NCBI RefSeq assembly: GCF_900101455.1
Contig: NZ_FMZJ01000001.1
Span: forward strand, 426,489 to 490,488
Source of the DNA: Sphingomonas sp. YR710
Lineage (GTDB): Bacteria > Pseudomonadota > Alphaproteobacteria > Sphingomonadales > Sphingomonadaceae
Direction of reading: 5' to 3'
Length of the DNA: 64,000 bases
In this document: positions 53,272 to 62,579 of the stretch, piece by piece
How the letters are laid out: each line of letters opens with the position of its first letter
How positions within the stretch are numbered: position 1 is the first letter of the stretch
Made by a program: the position numbers and the translations under genes
Notes under the pieces: model-generated
What the model was told of the DNA's origin: nothing
The model's database searches: none
The model's input: the letters and a program-made list of their open reading frames with translations, nothing else

Positions 53272-54924
53272 ATGGCCGCAGTTGAAATCGATCCGGGCGC
53301 GTCGGTCGATCTGCCCAATCCATACAAATTCGAGAATATCTGCCTCATCGTGGCAGCGCTGATCGGCGTGCTGCTGGCGTTCGAGACGCTGGTCGACATA
53401 CGCGATGCGCTGCGCGGGCATGAGCGGGTGATGGCGATCGTCGGTTTGGGCGTGTTCGCGGCAATGATGGCGGCGGTGGTCTGGCTGGGCGCGCACGCGA
53501 TGCGCCAGCTCAGGATCGTGCGGACGCTCGACGATATCGTGCCGCTGGCGCCGCTCGTCGCCCGCGGCAGCACGCAGGGCAGTGCCGAAGCCGACGTGCT
53601 GATCGATCGCATCCGCCAGAATGCGCTGCCGGTCCATCCGCCGCGCGATCCGCTGGGCACGCTGATGATTTCGCTGTCCGATCGGCTGGCCCGGGCGCCG
53701 GTGCCGTTGCAGCGCATGGCGCAGGCAGAATTCACCAATCTGGTGCTGATGCTGGCGATCGGCCTCGGCATGCTGGTCAGCCTGTTCCTGCTGTCGAACA
53801 GCGCGGCGGCGCCATGGGTGGGGCTGCTTTACGGGATCAACATCGCGGTGGTGGTGGCGCAGGCGCTGCGCAACGGACGGCTGATCCCGTTCGGGCCGGC
53901 GAGCTACATCGCGCTGCTGATGCTCTCGGCGCTGCTGCCGGTCGCGCTGGGGCTGGCCGGCCACGCCTTGCCCGATCTCGGCGCTTTCCACGTGACGGCC
54001 AAGGTCTCGGTCGCGCTGGCGATGTTCATCGCCTGTTGCGTGCTGATGCTGCTGGTGATCGTCGATCAGAGCTGGATCCCCGTTCGCACCCCGCCGGCCT
54101 GCCGCCAGATTGTTCAGCCGATCAATTTCAGCCCCGACGATATTGGCGGCCAGTTCGCGCGCGAGATTGCGGAGATCGCCGGTAATCGCAACAGCTGGTG
54201 CTATGCCGGCGGCGGGAGCGGGATCGGCAGCCAGAACACCGGATCCTTCCATTCGGTGCATTGCGAGGAAAGCCGGCCGAAGGTCGATATTCGCTTGTTG
54301 CCGGCAACCATCGCCGAGGCGTTCACCAAACCGGGCTATCGTTTCCTGACGATACTGACCCTGCTTGGCGCGGCGGCGTGGATCGGATTTTTCCTGGCTT
54401 GCCGCCATGCGGCCGGTGCGATCATCGATCATCATATGCCGGTCGATCAGCTATCCTGGGCCGGCATCCTGTTGACCATCGCAATCTATATCCAGCGCGG
54501 CGCCCATTTGCTGTGGGGACGCAACGATATGGAATCGACGCTCGCCATCCTTGAACTGAGCGGGACCTTTTCCAGCTTCAGCGCATCGGCCGGGAATCGC
54601 TTTACCGGATCTGTCCAGACCGACCGGCGATCGGTGAATGTCGAAAATCTGCAGCTGACCCTGTGGCTGTGCAGTTTGAAGACGATCGTCTTCGGTATCG
54701 GGCAGCCGCGGACCCTGATCGGTTTCGAAGGGCCGATCGCGCTTGCCGACAGCGTGATGGATCATCTGCAGCGCTTTGCCGCGGGCCAGTCGATCATCGT
54801 CGCGCCGTCAACCCGGGAGGATGAGAGCCGTCTGGGACGGTTGAACCCCGACGGACGGCCGATCGCTCCGCCTTCGGGCCAAGGGGGCGTCATATTTGGT
54901 CTGGACGATCCGCACGAGCGATAG
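53272..54924 (+). CDS. Large polytopic membrane protein of unknown function
   Basis: 550 aa. Start ATG at 53272 after GGGGGA. Two helices near 24-41 and 55-75, then a cytoplasmic or periplasmic stretch with short conserved-looking pieces (DDIVPLAPLVARG), four helices at about 160-265, a soluble domain (DDIGGQFAREIAEIAGN ... VDIRLLPATIAEAF; 280-345), two more helices and a C-terminal soluble domain of about 150 residues (AILELSGTFSSFSASAGNRF). No signature of a known transporter, kinase or receptor is visible to me. Composition is normal for the genome, so there is no sign of recent transfer. Confidence 0.75.
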   Translation: MAAVEIDPGASVDLPNPYKFENICLIVAALIGVLLAFETLVDIRDALRGHERVMAIVGLGVFAAMMAAVVWLGAHAMRQLRIVRTLDDIVPLAPLVARGSTQGSAEADVLIDRIRQNALPVHPPRDPLGTLMISLSDRLARAPVPLQRMAQAEFTNLVLMLAIGLGMLVSLFLLSNSAAAPWVGLLYGINIAVVVAQALRNGRLIPFGPASYIALLMLSALLPVALGLAGHALPDLGAFHVTAKVSVALAMFIACCVLMLLVIVDQSWIPVRTPPACRQIVQPINFSPDDIGGQFAREIAEIAGNRNSWCYAGGGSGIGSQNTGSFHSVHCEESRPKVDIRLLPATIAEAFTKPGYRFLTILTLLGAAAWIGFFLACRHAAGAIIDHHMPVDQLSWAGILLTIAIYIQRGAHLLWGRNDMESTLAILELSGTFSSFSASAGNRFTGSVQTDRRSVNVENLQLTLWLCSLKTIVFGIGQPRTLIGFEGPIALADSVMDHLQRFAAGQSIIVAPSTREDESRLGRLNPDGRPIAPPSGQGGVIFGLDDPHER

Positions 54925-55053
54925 ATTGAGCCTGCTGAGCGGCAGGCCGTGCGCGCGGCTACGGGATTTTCCGCATTTCAGCCTTGAAACAATGATGTTG
55001 CATTGCAATGATGGCGCGCCGGGATCTTCCGACGGTCTTTCCTTCGAGGCTCC

Positions 55054-55374
55054 ATGTCCGCTGTAACGGCTTATCAAAATGCCCTCCGCGCAAACGAAGA
55101 GGCAGAACAGGATTGGCGTATCCTGCGCGAAAGGCTGTTGGCGACGGCTGAAGCCATGGAGCGGGCCCGGCCTTCGTCTTTCCTTGCCAAGCCGGGTCCG
55201 GAATGTGTCGAGGGCTCATATGGAGCTTATCGCTTCAGTGAGTGGCCGACGGCCGAGCAGATGATCGCGGCGGCCGATGCACTGGGTGGGACGCGCGCGG
55301 CGGTGACCCACGCATGGCAGGCCATTGCCGAGGAAGACCGGATCGGGCTGATGGCTCCCTCGACCAAGCGATAA
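55054..55374 (+). CDS. Small hypothetical protein
   Basis: 106 aa. ATG at 55054. Mostly helical, Glu/Ala rich, with two predicted helices (ANEEAEQDWRILRERLLATAEAM and TAEQMIAAADALGGTRAAVTHAWQAI). No signal peptide and no motif I recognise. The frame is better than alternatives in both strands, so it is probably real. It is convergent to the pterin dehydratase. Confidence 0.6.
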   Translation: MSAVTAYQNALRANEEAEQDWRILRERLLATAEAMERARPSSFLAKPGPECVEGSYGAYRFSEWPTAEQMIAAADALGGTRAAVTHAWQAIAEEDRIGLMAPSTKR

Positions 55375-55385
55375 GGCGCGCGGTC

Positions 55386-55679
55386 TTACTCGAGGAGCGC
55401 GTCGATCGCTTCGGCCAACGCAATGTCGCGGTGCGATAGTCCGCCGGCATCATGTGTTGTGAGCATGATATCGACCCGATTCCAGACGTTCGACCATTCG
55501 GGATGGTGATCAGCCTTTTCGGCGAGCAGCGCGACCCGCGTCATGAAGGCGAAAGCGGCCGAAAAATCGGCAAAGGTGAAGCGACGGTTGATCGCATCGC
55601 GCGCTTCATCATAATCCCAATCGGGCACGCCATCGAGCGCATCGTTGCGTTCGGCTTCGTCCAGGGCTTCGATCGGCAT
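55386..55679 (-). CDS. phhB: 4a-hydroxytetrahydrobiopterin dehydratase
   Basis: 97 aa, standard length. Contains the PCD motif [20 protein letters not shown] with active-site His-His-Pro-Glu-Trp and [15 protein letters not shown]. It dehydrates the 4a-carbinolamine to quinonoid dihydropterin, normally serving phenylalanine hydroxylase or molybdopterin-related functions. No phhA is adjacent. Confidence 0.95.
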   Translation of the reverse strand: MPIEALDEAERNDALDGVPDWDYDEARDAINRRFTFADFSAAFAFMTRVALLAEKADHHPEWSNVWNRVDIMLTTHDAGGLSHRDIALAEAIDALLE

Positions 55680-55727
55680 GGCATATCCTGTTGTGGCTTC
55701 GTGTGAATTCCCCCTCTATGTCGCGAG

Positions 55728-56132
55728 ATGATGAGCGAAGGTCAAACCCTGCCGCCCGATGCCGATCGGATCGAGGCGATCGCCCGCGCGACGATCGCGC
55801 GGCTGCCGGCCGCCTTTGCCGAACATCTCGGCGATGTGGTCCTGCGGATCGAGGAGATGGCCGATGATGAGGTGCTGGCGGAACTGGGCATCGAACATCC
55901 GCTCGATCTGACCGGCCTCTACACCGGCCGGCCGGTCGGCGAGAAATCGGTGAGCGATATCGCCGCGATGCCCGACATGATCCACCTGTACCGTCGCGCG
56001 ATCATCGACGAATGGATCGATACCGATGTCGCGCTGGAGGCTTTGGTCGCGCATGTCGTGATCCATGAGATCGGGCATCATTTCGGGCTGTCCGATGCGG
56101 ACATGCACGCGCTGGAGGAACTGGCCGGGTGA
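55728..56132 (+). CDS. Zincin-like metallopeptidase (HExxH)
   Basis: 134 aa; ATG 55728 with a second ATG next. The family PF06262-type motif HEIGHHFGLSD provides HExxH plus the third ligand Asp. VGEKSVSDIAAMPDMIHLYRRAI precedes it. Small cytoplasmic proteins of this family occur widely in actinobacteria and proteobacteria; the substrate is unknown. It overlaps the ccmA start. Confidence 0.9.
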   Translation: MMSEGQTLPPDADRIEAIARATIARLPAAFAEHLGDVVLRIEEMADDEVLAELGIEHPLDLTGLYTGRPVGEKSVSDIAAMPDMIHLYRRAIIDEWIDTDVALEALVAHVVIHEIGHHFGLSDADMHALEELAG

Positions 56133-56704
56133 GCGCGGTTCGGCTGGCGTTCGAATCGGTGGCCTGTCTGCGCAGCGGGCGGCTGCTGTTCGAGGATCGC
56201 AGCTTCGCGCTGGAGGCGGGGCAGGCGGCGCTGCTGACCGGCCCGAACGGCGTAGGCAAATCGAGCCTGCTGCGGATGGCGGCGGGTCTGCTGCCGGCGG
56301 CGGCGGGCAGGATCATCCATAATGGCGCGATCGCCTTTGCCGGCGAGGCGGCGGCGCTCGATCCGCGCCAGACATTAAGCGATGCGCTGGCCTTCTGGGC
56401 GAAGCTCGACGGCCGGGGGGCCGCCGATGTCGAACGCGGGCTGGCGGCCATGGGCATAGCCGGGCTGGCCGAAGTGCCGGTACGGATGCTGTCGACCGGC
56501 CAGAGGAAGCGGGCGACGCTGGCCCGAATCGTGGCGGGCGGCGCGCAGATCTGGTTGCTCGACGAGCCTAGCAACGGACTCGACAGCGCCTCGCTGGCGC
56601 GGCTGGCGACGGCGATGGCCGTGCATCGCGAAGCCGGTGGCATCGTGCTGGCGGCGACGCATCAGCCGCTGGGCCTGATCGACCCGCTGGAGATTGCGCT
56701 GTGA
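56129..56704 (+). CDS. ccmA: Heme exporter ATP-binding protein CcmA
   Basis: 191 aa, GTG start overlapping the peptidase stop. ABC ATPase: Walker A GPNGVGKSS, signature LSTGQRKR, Walker B WLLDEP. The short length, absence of extra domains and the following ccmB identify CcmA rather than another ABC protein. It powers release of holoCcmE in cytochrome c biogenesis. Confidence 0.92.
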   Translation: MSAVRLAFESVACLRSGRLLFEDRSFALEAGQAALLTGPNGVGKSSLLRMAAGLLPAAAGRIIHNGAIAFAGEAAALDPRQTLSDALAFWAKLDGRGAADVERGLAAMGIAGLAEVPVRMLSTGQRKRATLARIVAGGAQIWLLDEPSNGLDSASLARLATAMAVHREAGGIVLAATHQPLGLIDPLEIAL

Positions 56705-57345
56705 TCTGGTGGACGATCATCCGGCGCGACGTGCGGAGGGCGTTCGAAGGCGGCGGGGCGATGCTGCCCTTGGTCTTCTTCCTGCTGGTCGCGACGTTGT
56801 TTCCGTTCGCGGTCGGCCCCGATGGCGCATTGCTGGCCAGGGTCGGTGGCGGCGCCTTGTGGATGGCGGCTTTGCTGGCGGCCCTGTTGCCGATCGATCG
56901 GCTGATCGCGCCCGATGCCGAGGCTGGCGTGCTCGATCAATATGTCGTGCGCGGCCTGAGCGACGAAGGCATCGCCGCGTCCAAGATCGCGTCGCACTGG
57001 CTTGGTTTCGGGCCGCCTTTGTTGCTCGCGGCCTTGCCGGCGGCGGGTTTGCTGCGGCTGGAGGGCGCCAGCTTGCTCCGGCTCGAACTGGGACTGATGA
57101 TCGGAACGCCGGCGCTGGCGGCACTGGGCGTGATGACCAGCGCGCTGACCCTTGGTTTGCGTGGAGCAGGGGCGCTGGCCGGCCTCGTCATGCTGCCGCT
57201 CGCGGTGCCGCTGCTGATCTTCGGGGCTGGGGCGCTCGGCGATCAGGGCATGGGGGCGATCAAGCTGCTCGCCGCGACCTCGTTGCTGCTGACCGCTGGC
57301 GCCCCCTTTGCCGCCGGTGCGGCGCTCCGCGCGGCGCGGGAATAA
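56701..57345 (+). CDS. ccmB: Heme exporter membrane protein CcmB
   Basis: 214 aa, GTG start overlapping the ccmA stop. It has about six membrane helices and the CcmB segments LFPFAVGPDGALLARVGGGALWMAALLAALL and DAEAGVLDQYVVRG. It forms the membrane core of the CcmAB complex. No ccmC or ccmD follows; the next gene (fabI) runs the other way. Confidence 0.92.
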   Translation: MIWWTIIRRDVRRAFEGGGAMLPLVFFLLVATLFPFAVGPDGALLARVGGGALWMAALLAALLPIDRLIAPDAEAGVLDQYVVRGLSDEGIAASKIASHWLGFGPPLLLAALPAAGLLRLEGASLLRLELGLMIGTPALAALGVMTSALTLGLRGAGALAGLVMLPLAVPLLIFGAGALGDQGMGAIKLLAATSLLLTAGAPFAAGAALRAARE

Positions 57346-57349
57346 TCTT

Positions 57350-58123
57350 TCAGGCGAGCAGGTGCTGACCGCCGTCGACGGGGATGATCGTACCTGTGAT
57401 ATGCCGGGCGGCGTCGCTGACGAGGAAGGCGGCGAGCGCGCCGACATCGCCGATGTCCACGAGATGATGCTCCGGCGCCGACGCGGCGGTCCGCTCCAGC
57501 AGTTCGTCGAACTGTTCGATCCCGCTTGCCGCGCGGGTCGCGATCGGTCCGGGCGAGATCGCATGGGCGCGGATGCCCTTCGGGCCCAGTTCGGCCGCGA
57601 TGTAGCGGGTCGTGCTTTCGAGTGCGGCCTTGACCGGGCCCATCAGGTTATAATGGGAGACCACCCGTTCCGATCCGTAGAATGTCACGCACAGCAGGCA
57701 GCCGCCATCCGGCATCAACGGTTCGGACAGGCGCGCCATGCGCAGGAAGCTGTGGCACGAAACATCCATCGCGGTCGCAAACCCTTCGGCCGACGAATCG
57801 ACAACCCGGCCGTGCAGATCGTCGCGCGGGGCAAAGGCGATCGAGTGGAGCAGGAAATCGAGCCCGCCCCAATCGTCCTTGATGCGATCGAACAGCGCTT
57901 CGAGCTGTCCGGGGATGCGCACGTCGCACGGCGCGATCCATTCGACGCCGAGCCGATCGGCCACCGGCGCCACGAACGGCTTGGCCTTCTCGTTGAGATA
58001 GGTTGCCGCGAGCCGGGCGCCGCAGCCGCGGAACGCCTCGGCGCATCCGGTGGCGATGCTGCTCTCGTTGGCGATGCCAACGATCAACCCGCGCTTGCCG
58101 CTCAGATCGACGAGCGGCTTCAT
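57350..58123 (-). CDS. fabI: Enoyl-[acyl-carrier-protein] reductase, FabI type
   Basis: 257 aa from the ATG at 58123; a GTG at 58144 would add 7 residues. The cofactor loop is GIANESSIATG; the FabI catalytic set Tyr149, Tyr158 and Lys165 is present (TFYGSERVVSHYNLMGPVKAAL), which distinguishes it from other SDRs. It reduces enoyl-ACP in fatty-acid elongation. It could be a second fabI if the genome has the usual housekeeping copy elsewhere. Confidence 0.93.
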   Translation of the reverse strand: MKPLVDLSGKRGLIVGIANESSIATGCAEAFRGCGARLAATYLNEKAKPFVAPVADRLGVEWIAPCDVRIPGQLEALFDRIKDDWGGLDFLLHSIAFAPRDDLHGRVVDSSAEGFATAMDVSCHSFLRMARLSEPLMPDGGCLLCVTFYGSERVVSHYNLMGPVKAALESTTRYIAAELGPKGIRAHAISPGPIATRAASGIEQFDELLERTAASAPEHHLVDIGDVGALAAFLVSDAARHITGTIIPVDGGQHLLA

Positions 58124-58286
58124 GGGGAGATTCGAATCGAACACAGCGGGATCAGGTCCATGGCCAACATATCTCCGGCCTCGGATCCGAGCACATTACG
58201 TAACCTTCCTGTCCGCAGCAGGACGATATGATGACCGATTGGCGTCGCGCGGGTTTCGCAGGAGCATCTTTCCGTCGGAGGCGCGA

Positions 58287-60347
58287 TCAGTCGGCGCCTT
58301 GGCCGGTTCCTGTCTGAGTCAGCACGAACGCATAGGCCTCGGCATCTTCGCGCAGCGAATCATAACGCCCCGATTTGCCGCCGTGGCCCGCGCCCATATT
58401 GATCTTGAGCAGCAGCGTGTTGCTGTCGGTTTTGGTCGCGCGCAGCTTCGCCGCCCATTTTGCCGGTTCCCAATAGGTGACGCGCGGGTCGTTCAGGCCG
58501 CCGGTGATCAGCATCGGTGGATAGTGTTGAGCGATTACATTGTCATAGGGGCTATAGCTGCGAATTAATTCGAACGCGGCCCTGTCGGTGATCGGATTGC
58601 CCCATTCGGGCCATTCGCCGGGAGTGAGCGGCAGGCTTTCGTCCTGCATCGTGTTGAGCACGTCGACGAACGGCACGTCGGCCACCACCGCGCCCCACAG
58701 GTCGGGATCGGTATTGGCGACGACGCCCATCAGCTCGCCGCCGGCTGATCCGCCATTGATCGCGATCCTGCCGGGCTTCGTGAAGCCGGCGGCGACCAGG
58801 CCCTTCGCCGCATCGACGAAATCGTGGAAGGTGTTCCAGCGCTGTTCGGCCTTGCCCTGCAGATACCAGTCATAGCCCAGATCGTCGCCGCCCCGGATAT
58901 GGGCGATCGCATAGGCCCAGCCGCGATCGAGCAGGCTCAGCCGCACGGTCGAGAAGCCCGGCGGGATCGCGTGGCCATAAGCGCCGTAAGCGTAGAGGAA
59001 CAGCTTGCCCTCGCCATCCTTCGCGACGCCCTTGCGATAGACCACTGAAACCGGGATCTGCCGGCCGTCGCGCGCCGGCACCATCAGCCGCTCGGTCGCG
59101 TAAAGCGAGGGATCATAGCCGGATGGGATCTGCTGGACCTTGCGTGTCGCCAGCGTGCGCGCGTCGGGGTCATAATCGTACACGGTCTGCGGCGTGATCA
59201 TCGATGCGTAGGATAGCCGATAGGCGGGCGGATCATATTCGGGGTTGGACGCGAGCGATGCCGTGTAGCTCGGCTCGGGGAAGGCGATGCGATGCTCGCT
59301 GCCGTCGTAGCCGCGCAGCCGGATCTGATCGAGCCCATCGACCCGCTCGCTGATCGCGATATGCCGGGCGAAGCAGGTGATCCCGCGCAGATAGACCTGC
59401 TCCGATCCGGCGATCACCGTCTCCCATTGGTCCGGCGTGGCCGGATCGGCGCGGGCGATGCGGAAATTGACATGATCGTCGTTGGTCAGGATCCAGAGAA
59501 TGCCATGCGCGCTGTCGACCGAATATTCGCGTTTCTCGCGGCGAGGGCTGATCAGGATCGGTGCGGCGGCAGGATCGGCGGCCGGCACCATCCGGATCTC
59601 GCTGGTCTGGTTGTCGCCGGTCGCGATCACTATCCATTGCCGGTCGTGCGTCGTGCCGAGGCCGACGTTGAAGCCGAGTTCCTCGGTCTCCTCATAGAGC
59701 GTGGTATCGGTCGCGGGATCGGTGCCCAATATGTGGAGCCGCGCGCGATAGGTGCGCCAATGCTCGTTGACCTCGGTATAAGCGAGGCTGCGTGAATCCG
59801 TCCCCCATGCGACGGCGCCGTTGGTGATCACGCTGACCGTCTCGATGTCCACCCCGGTCGCGAGATCGCGGATCTTCAGGACGAACCGTTCGGAGCCATT
59901 TGTGTCGGACGACCATGCCGCGAGCCGGCCGCCGGGGCTGATCGAAAGCACCTGCAGCCGGAAATATTCGGCCGACGCCGCCTCGGCCGGCTCATTGAGG
60001 ATGATCGCATCATCGCCGCCGGCGATGGGCTTGCGATACCATATCCTATACTGGCTCCCCGGCTTGAATGCCCACCAGTAGAGCCAGTCGCCATCCTTTT
60101 GCGGCACGCCGGCATCGTCTTCCTTCAGCCGGCCCTTCATCTCGGCGAACAATGTCTCGACCAGCGTTTCGTGCGGCTTCATCGCCGCTTCGAACCAGGC
60201 GTTCTCCTCGGTGAGATATGCGAGGACGTCGGGATCGTCGACGACCGGATATTTCTGATCCTTGAGCCAGAAATAGGGGTCTTCGATGGTGATGCCGTGG
60301 CGCGTGCTGCTGTGCGGACGCTGTTCGGCGATGGGCGGATTCTGCAA
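58287..60347 (-). CDS. ptrB: Oligopeptidase B (S9 family)
   Basis: 686 aa. Beta-propeller N-terminal domain and alpha/beta hydrolase C-terminus; nucleophile Ser in GGSAGG, Asp in GLNDPRV, His in GAGHGG. The start phrase (RPHSSTRHGITIEDPYFWLKD) is characteristic of oligopeptidase B. It cleaves short peptides after Lys/Arg. No signal peptide, so it is cytoplasmic. A paired-hairpin repeat lies upstream. Confidence 0.95.
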   Translation of the reverse strand: MQNPPIAEQRPHSSTRHGITIEDPYFWLKDQKYPVVDDPDVLAYLTEENAWFEAAMKPHETLVETLFAEMKGRLKEDDAGVPQKDGDWLYWWAFKPGSQYRIWYRKPIAGGDDAIILNEPAEAASAEYFRLQVLSISPGGRLAAWSSDTNGSERFVLKIRDLATGVDIETVSVITNGAVAWGTDSRSLAYTEVNEHWRTYRARLHILGTDPATDTTLYEETEELGFNVGLGTTHDRQWIVIATGDNQTSEIRMVPAADPAAAPILISPRREKREYSVDSAHGILWILTNDDHVNFRIARADPATPDQWETVIAGSEQVYLRGITCFARHIAISERVDGLDQIRLRGYDGSEHRIAFPEPSYTASLASNPEYDPPAYRLSYASMITPQTVYDYDPDARTLATRKVQQIPSGYDPSLYATERLMVPARDGRQIPVSVVYRKGVAKDGEGKLFLYAYGAYGHAIPPGFSTVRLSLLDRGWAYAIAHIRGGDDLGYDWYLQGKAEQRWNTFHDFVDAAKGLVAAGFTKPGRIAINGGSAGGELMGVVANTDPDLWGAVVADVPFVDVLNTMQDESLPLTPGEWPEWGNPITDRAAFELIRSYSPYDNVIAQHYPPMLITGGLNDPRVTYWEPAKWAAKLRATKTDSNTLLLKINMGAGHGGKSGRYDSLREDAEAYAFVLTQTGTGQGAD

Positions 60348-60672
60348 AAGGGGTGCTCTCTTCTCTTGTCATTCCAGCGCAGGCTTATACGCGTGAGTCA
60401 TCTTCTTAAGCCTTCTCCCGCTCGCGGGAGAAGGTTGGATGAGGGTCTTTTTTCTTCTGTTTGCCTGCCCGAAGGCCAAGGCGTCGAGAAGAAAGTAGAA
60501 GAAGACCCTCACCCAACCCTCTCCCGCGAGCGGGAGAGGGCTTAAAAAGCAAAGTGATAGCCTGTTTTAACGTCGCGCGCCTTCGTCTGCATCACGACGC
60601 GGTCGAACCCTGCTGGCGTGCGCGGCGCACCATGCTTATCTTGCCCCCATATAGATCAGAGGCGAGTCCCGA
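60348..60672. other. Intergenic region between ptrB and aminopeptidase P
   Basis: Divergent 325-bp gap. It holds the paired-hairpin repeat at 60408-60543 and presumably both promoters: ptrB leftward and aminopeptidase P rightward. No other coding. Confidence 0.6.
60408..60543. repeat. Second paired-hairpin inverted repeat
   Basis: Left arm (60408-60458) reads AAGCCTTCTCCCGCTCGCGG...GAGGGTC; right arm (60487-60543), inverted, reads AAGCCCTCTCCCGCTCGCGG...TGAGGGTC with small changes. Each arm has a GC-rich hairpin (TTCTCCCGCTCGCGGGAGAA and CTCTCCCGCGAGCGGGAGAG). Same design as the element at 27201, but a different sequence family. Confidence 0.8.
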
Positions 60673-62466
60673 ATGTCCAGCTATGAAGACCGATTGAAAG
60701 CCCTGCGCGAGGAATTGGCGCGGCGCAGGCTTGACGGGTTCGTCGTGCCGCTGACCGACGAGCATATGAGCGAATATGTCGGGGCCTACGCGCAGCGGCT
60801 CGCCTGGCTCACCGGCTTTCAGGGCTCGGCGGGATCGGCGGTTGTGCTGCCGGCCGAGGCGGCGATCTTCGTCGACGGACGCTATACGCTGCAGGTGCGC
60901 GAGCAGGTTGACGCATCCCATTGGAGCTATCAGTCGGTGCCGCAGACGAGCACGTCGGACTGGCTCAGGGAACATGCCCCCGATGGCGGGCGCATCGGCT
61001 ATGACCCCTGGCTCCATACCAAAGGCTGGGTAACCGCGGCGCGCGCGGCGTTGGCGGGGAAGGCGGCTGAACTGGTCGCCGTCGATACCAATCCGGTCGA
61101 TACGATCTGGCCCGATCGGCCGACACCGTCGAAGGCGCGTCTCATCGTGCAGCCGGACTCGCTGACCGGCAAATCCTCGGCCGCCAAGCGCGCCGATATC
61201 GCCGACTGGCTGGTCCAGCAGGGCGCCGACACGGCCGTCCTGTCCGCGCTCGATTCGATCGCCTGGACGTTCAACGTGCGTGGCGCCGATGTCGATCGGA
61301 CGCCGGTCGCTCTGGCCTATGCGCTGGTCCATGCCGATGCGACCGCCGATCTGTTCGTCGCGCCCGACAAGCTCGACGATGCGGTGAAGCTGCATCTCGG
61401 CAATGGCGTGCGGCTCCACGATCGTTCGGCCTTCGAGCCGGCGCTGCGTGCGCTGGCCGGCAAGACGGTCGCCGCCGATCCCGAACGTGCGGTCGCGGCG
61501 ATTTTCGAATCGGTGCAGGCGAGCGGCGCGAAGCTGATCGAGGCGCGCGATCCGGTCGTGCTGGCCAAGGCGATCAAGAATGCGATCGAGATTGCCGGGC
61601 ACAAGGCCGCGCAGGCGCGCGATGGTGCGGCGCTGACGCGCTTTCTGCACTGGTTGTCGGTCGAGGCTCCGAAGGGCGGCCTCACCGAGCTGATCGCCTC
61701 CGATCGGCTCGAGGCGTTCCGCAAGGAAACCGGGCTGTTGCGCGATCTGTCTTTCGATACGATTTCGGGGGCCGGGCCGAACGGTGCCGTCGTCCATTAT
61801 CGGGCGAGCGAGGCGACCAACCGGCCGCTGCTGCCGGGCACGCTTTATCTGGTGGATTCAGGCGCACAATATCAGGACGGCACCACCGACGTCACGCGCA
61901 CGGTGGCGATCGGTACGCCGACGGCGGAGATGCGCGATCGCTATACGCGCGTCCTCAAGGGCCATGTCGCGCTGGCGCGCGCGACTTTCCCGAAGGGGAC
62001 TCGTGGCGGCCAGCTCGACATTCTCGCGCGGCAATATCTGTGGGCGGTGGGGCTCGATTATGCGCATGGCACCGGCCATGGCGTCGGCGCCTATCTGTCG
62101 GTTCACGAAGGCCCCCAGCGGATCGCGACGTTCGGCGGCGGTGACGAGCCGCTCGCACCCGGCATGATCCTGTCCGATGAGCCCGGTTATTATAAGGCTG
62201 GCGAATATGGCATCCGGATCGAAAATCTGATCCTGACCGTTATGAAGCCGATCGATGGCGCGGAGAAGGAAATGCTCGGTTTCGAAACGCTTACCTTTGC
62301 ACCTTATGATCGTACATTAATCGATGTGACGATGTTGGATGATGGCGAGATCGGCTGGATCGATGCCTATCACGCGCAGGTGCGGGGCTTGACGGGGCCG
62401 CAGCTCGATCAGGCAGCCCGCGAATGGATGCACGTGGCAACGGCACCGTTGCGCGCGCAATCTTGA
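60673..62466 (+). CDS. pepP: Xaa-Pro aminopeptidase (M24B)
   Basis: 597 aa. N-terminal creatinase-like domain, then the pita-bread metal site: Asp residues in VDSGAQYQDGTTDVTRT, His in GTGHGVG, Glu in SDEPGYY and RIENLI. The 600-residue length is the long, multi-domain type found in many alphaproteobacteria. It removes N-terminal residues next to proline. It starts about 325 bp from ptrB, divergent. Confidence 0.93.
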   Translation: MSSYEDRLKALREELARRRLDGFVVPLTDEHMSEYVGAYAQRLAWLTGFQGSAGSAVVLPAEAAIFVDGRYTLQVREQVDASHWSYQSVPQTSTSDWLREHAPDGGRIGYDPWLHTKGWVTAARAALAGKAAELVAVDTNPVDTIWPDRPTPSKARLIVQPDSLTGKSSAAKRADIADWLVQQGADTAVLSALDSIAWTFNVRGADVDRTPVALAYALVHADATADLFVAPDKLDDAVKLHLGNGVRLHDRSAFEPALRALAGKTVAADPERAVAAIFESVQASGAKLIEARDPVVLAKAIKNAIEIAGHKAAQARDGAALTRFLHWLSVEAPKGGLTELIASDRLEAFRKETGLLRDLSFDTISGAGPNGAVVHYRASEATNRPLLPGTLYLVDSGAQYQDGTTDVTRTVAIGTPTAEMRDRYTRVLKGHVALARATFPKGTRGGQLDILARQYLWAVGLDYAHGTGHGVGAYLSVHEGPQRIATFGGGDEPLAPGMILSDEPGYYKAGEYGIRIENLILTVMKPIDGAEKEMLGFETLTFAPYDRTLIDVTMLDDGEIGWIDAYHAQVRGLTGPQLDQAAREWMHVATAPLRAQS

Positions 62467-62579
62467 ACTGCTTGGTCAACAGGCATAAATCACGCATAGC
62501 ATCGCAGCGGGCTATCGAACGGATACACGACGTTCGCGGTACGGCGCGTAACAACAGATGTGGGCAGGAACTCGCGGGA

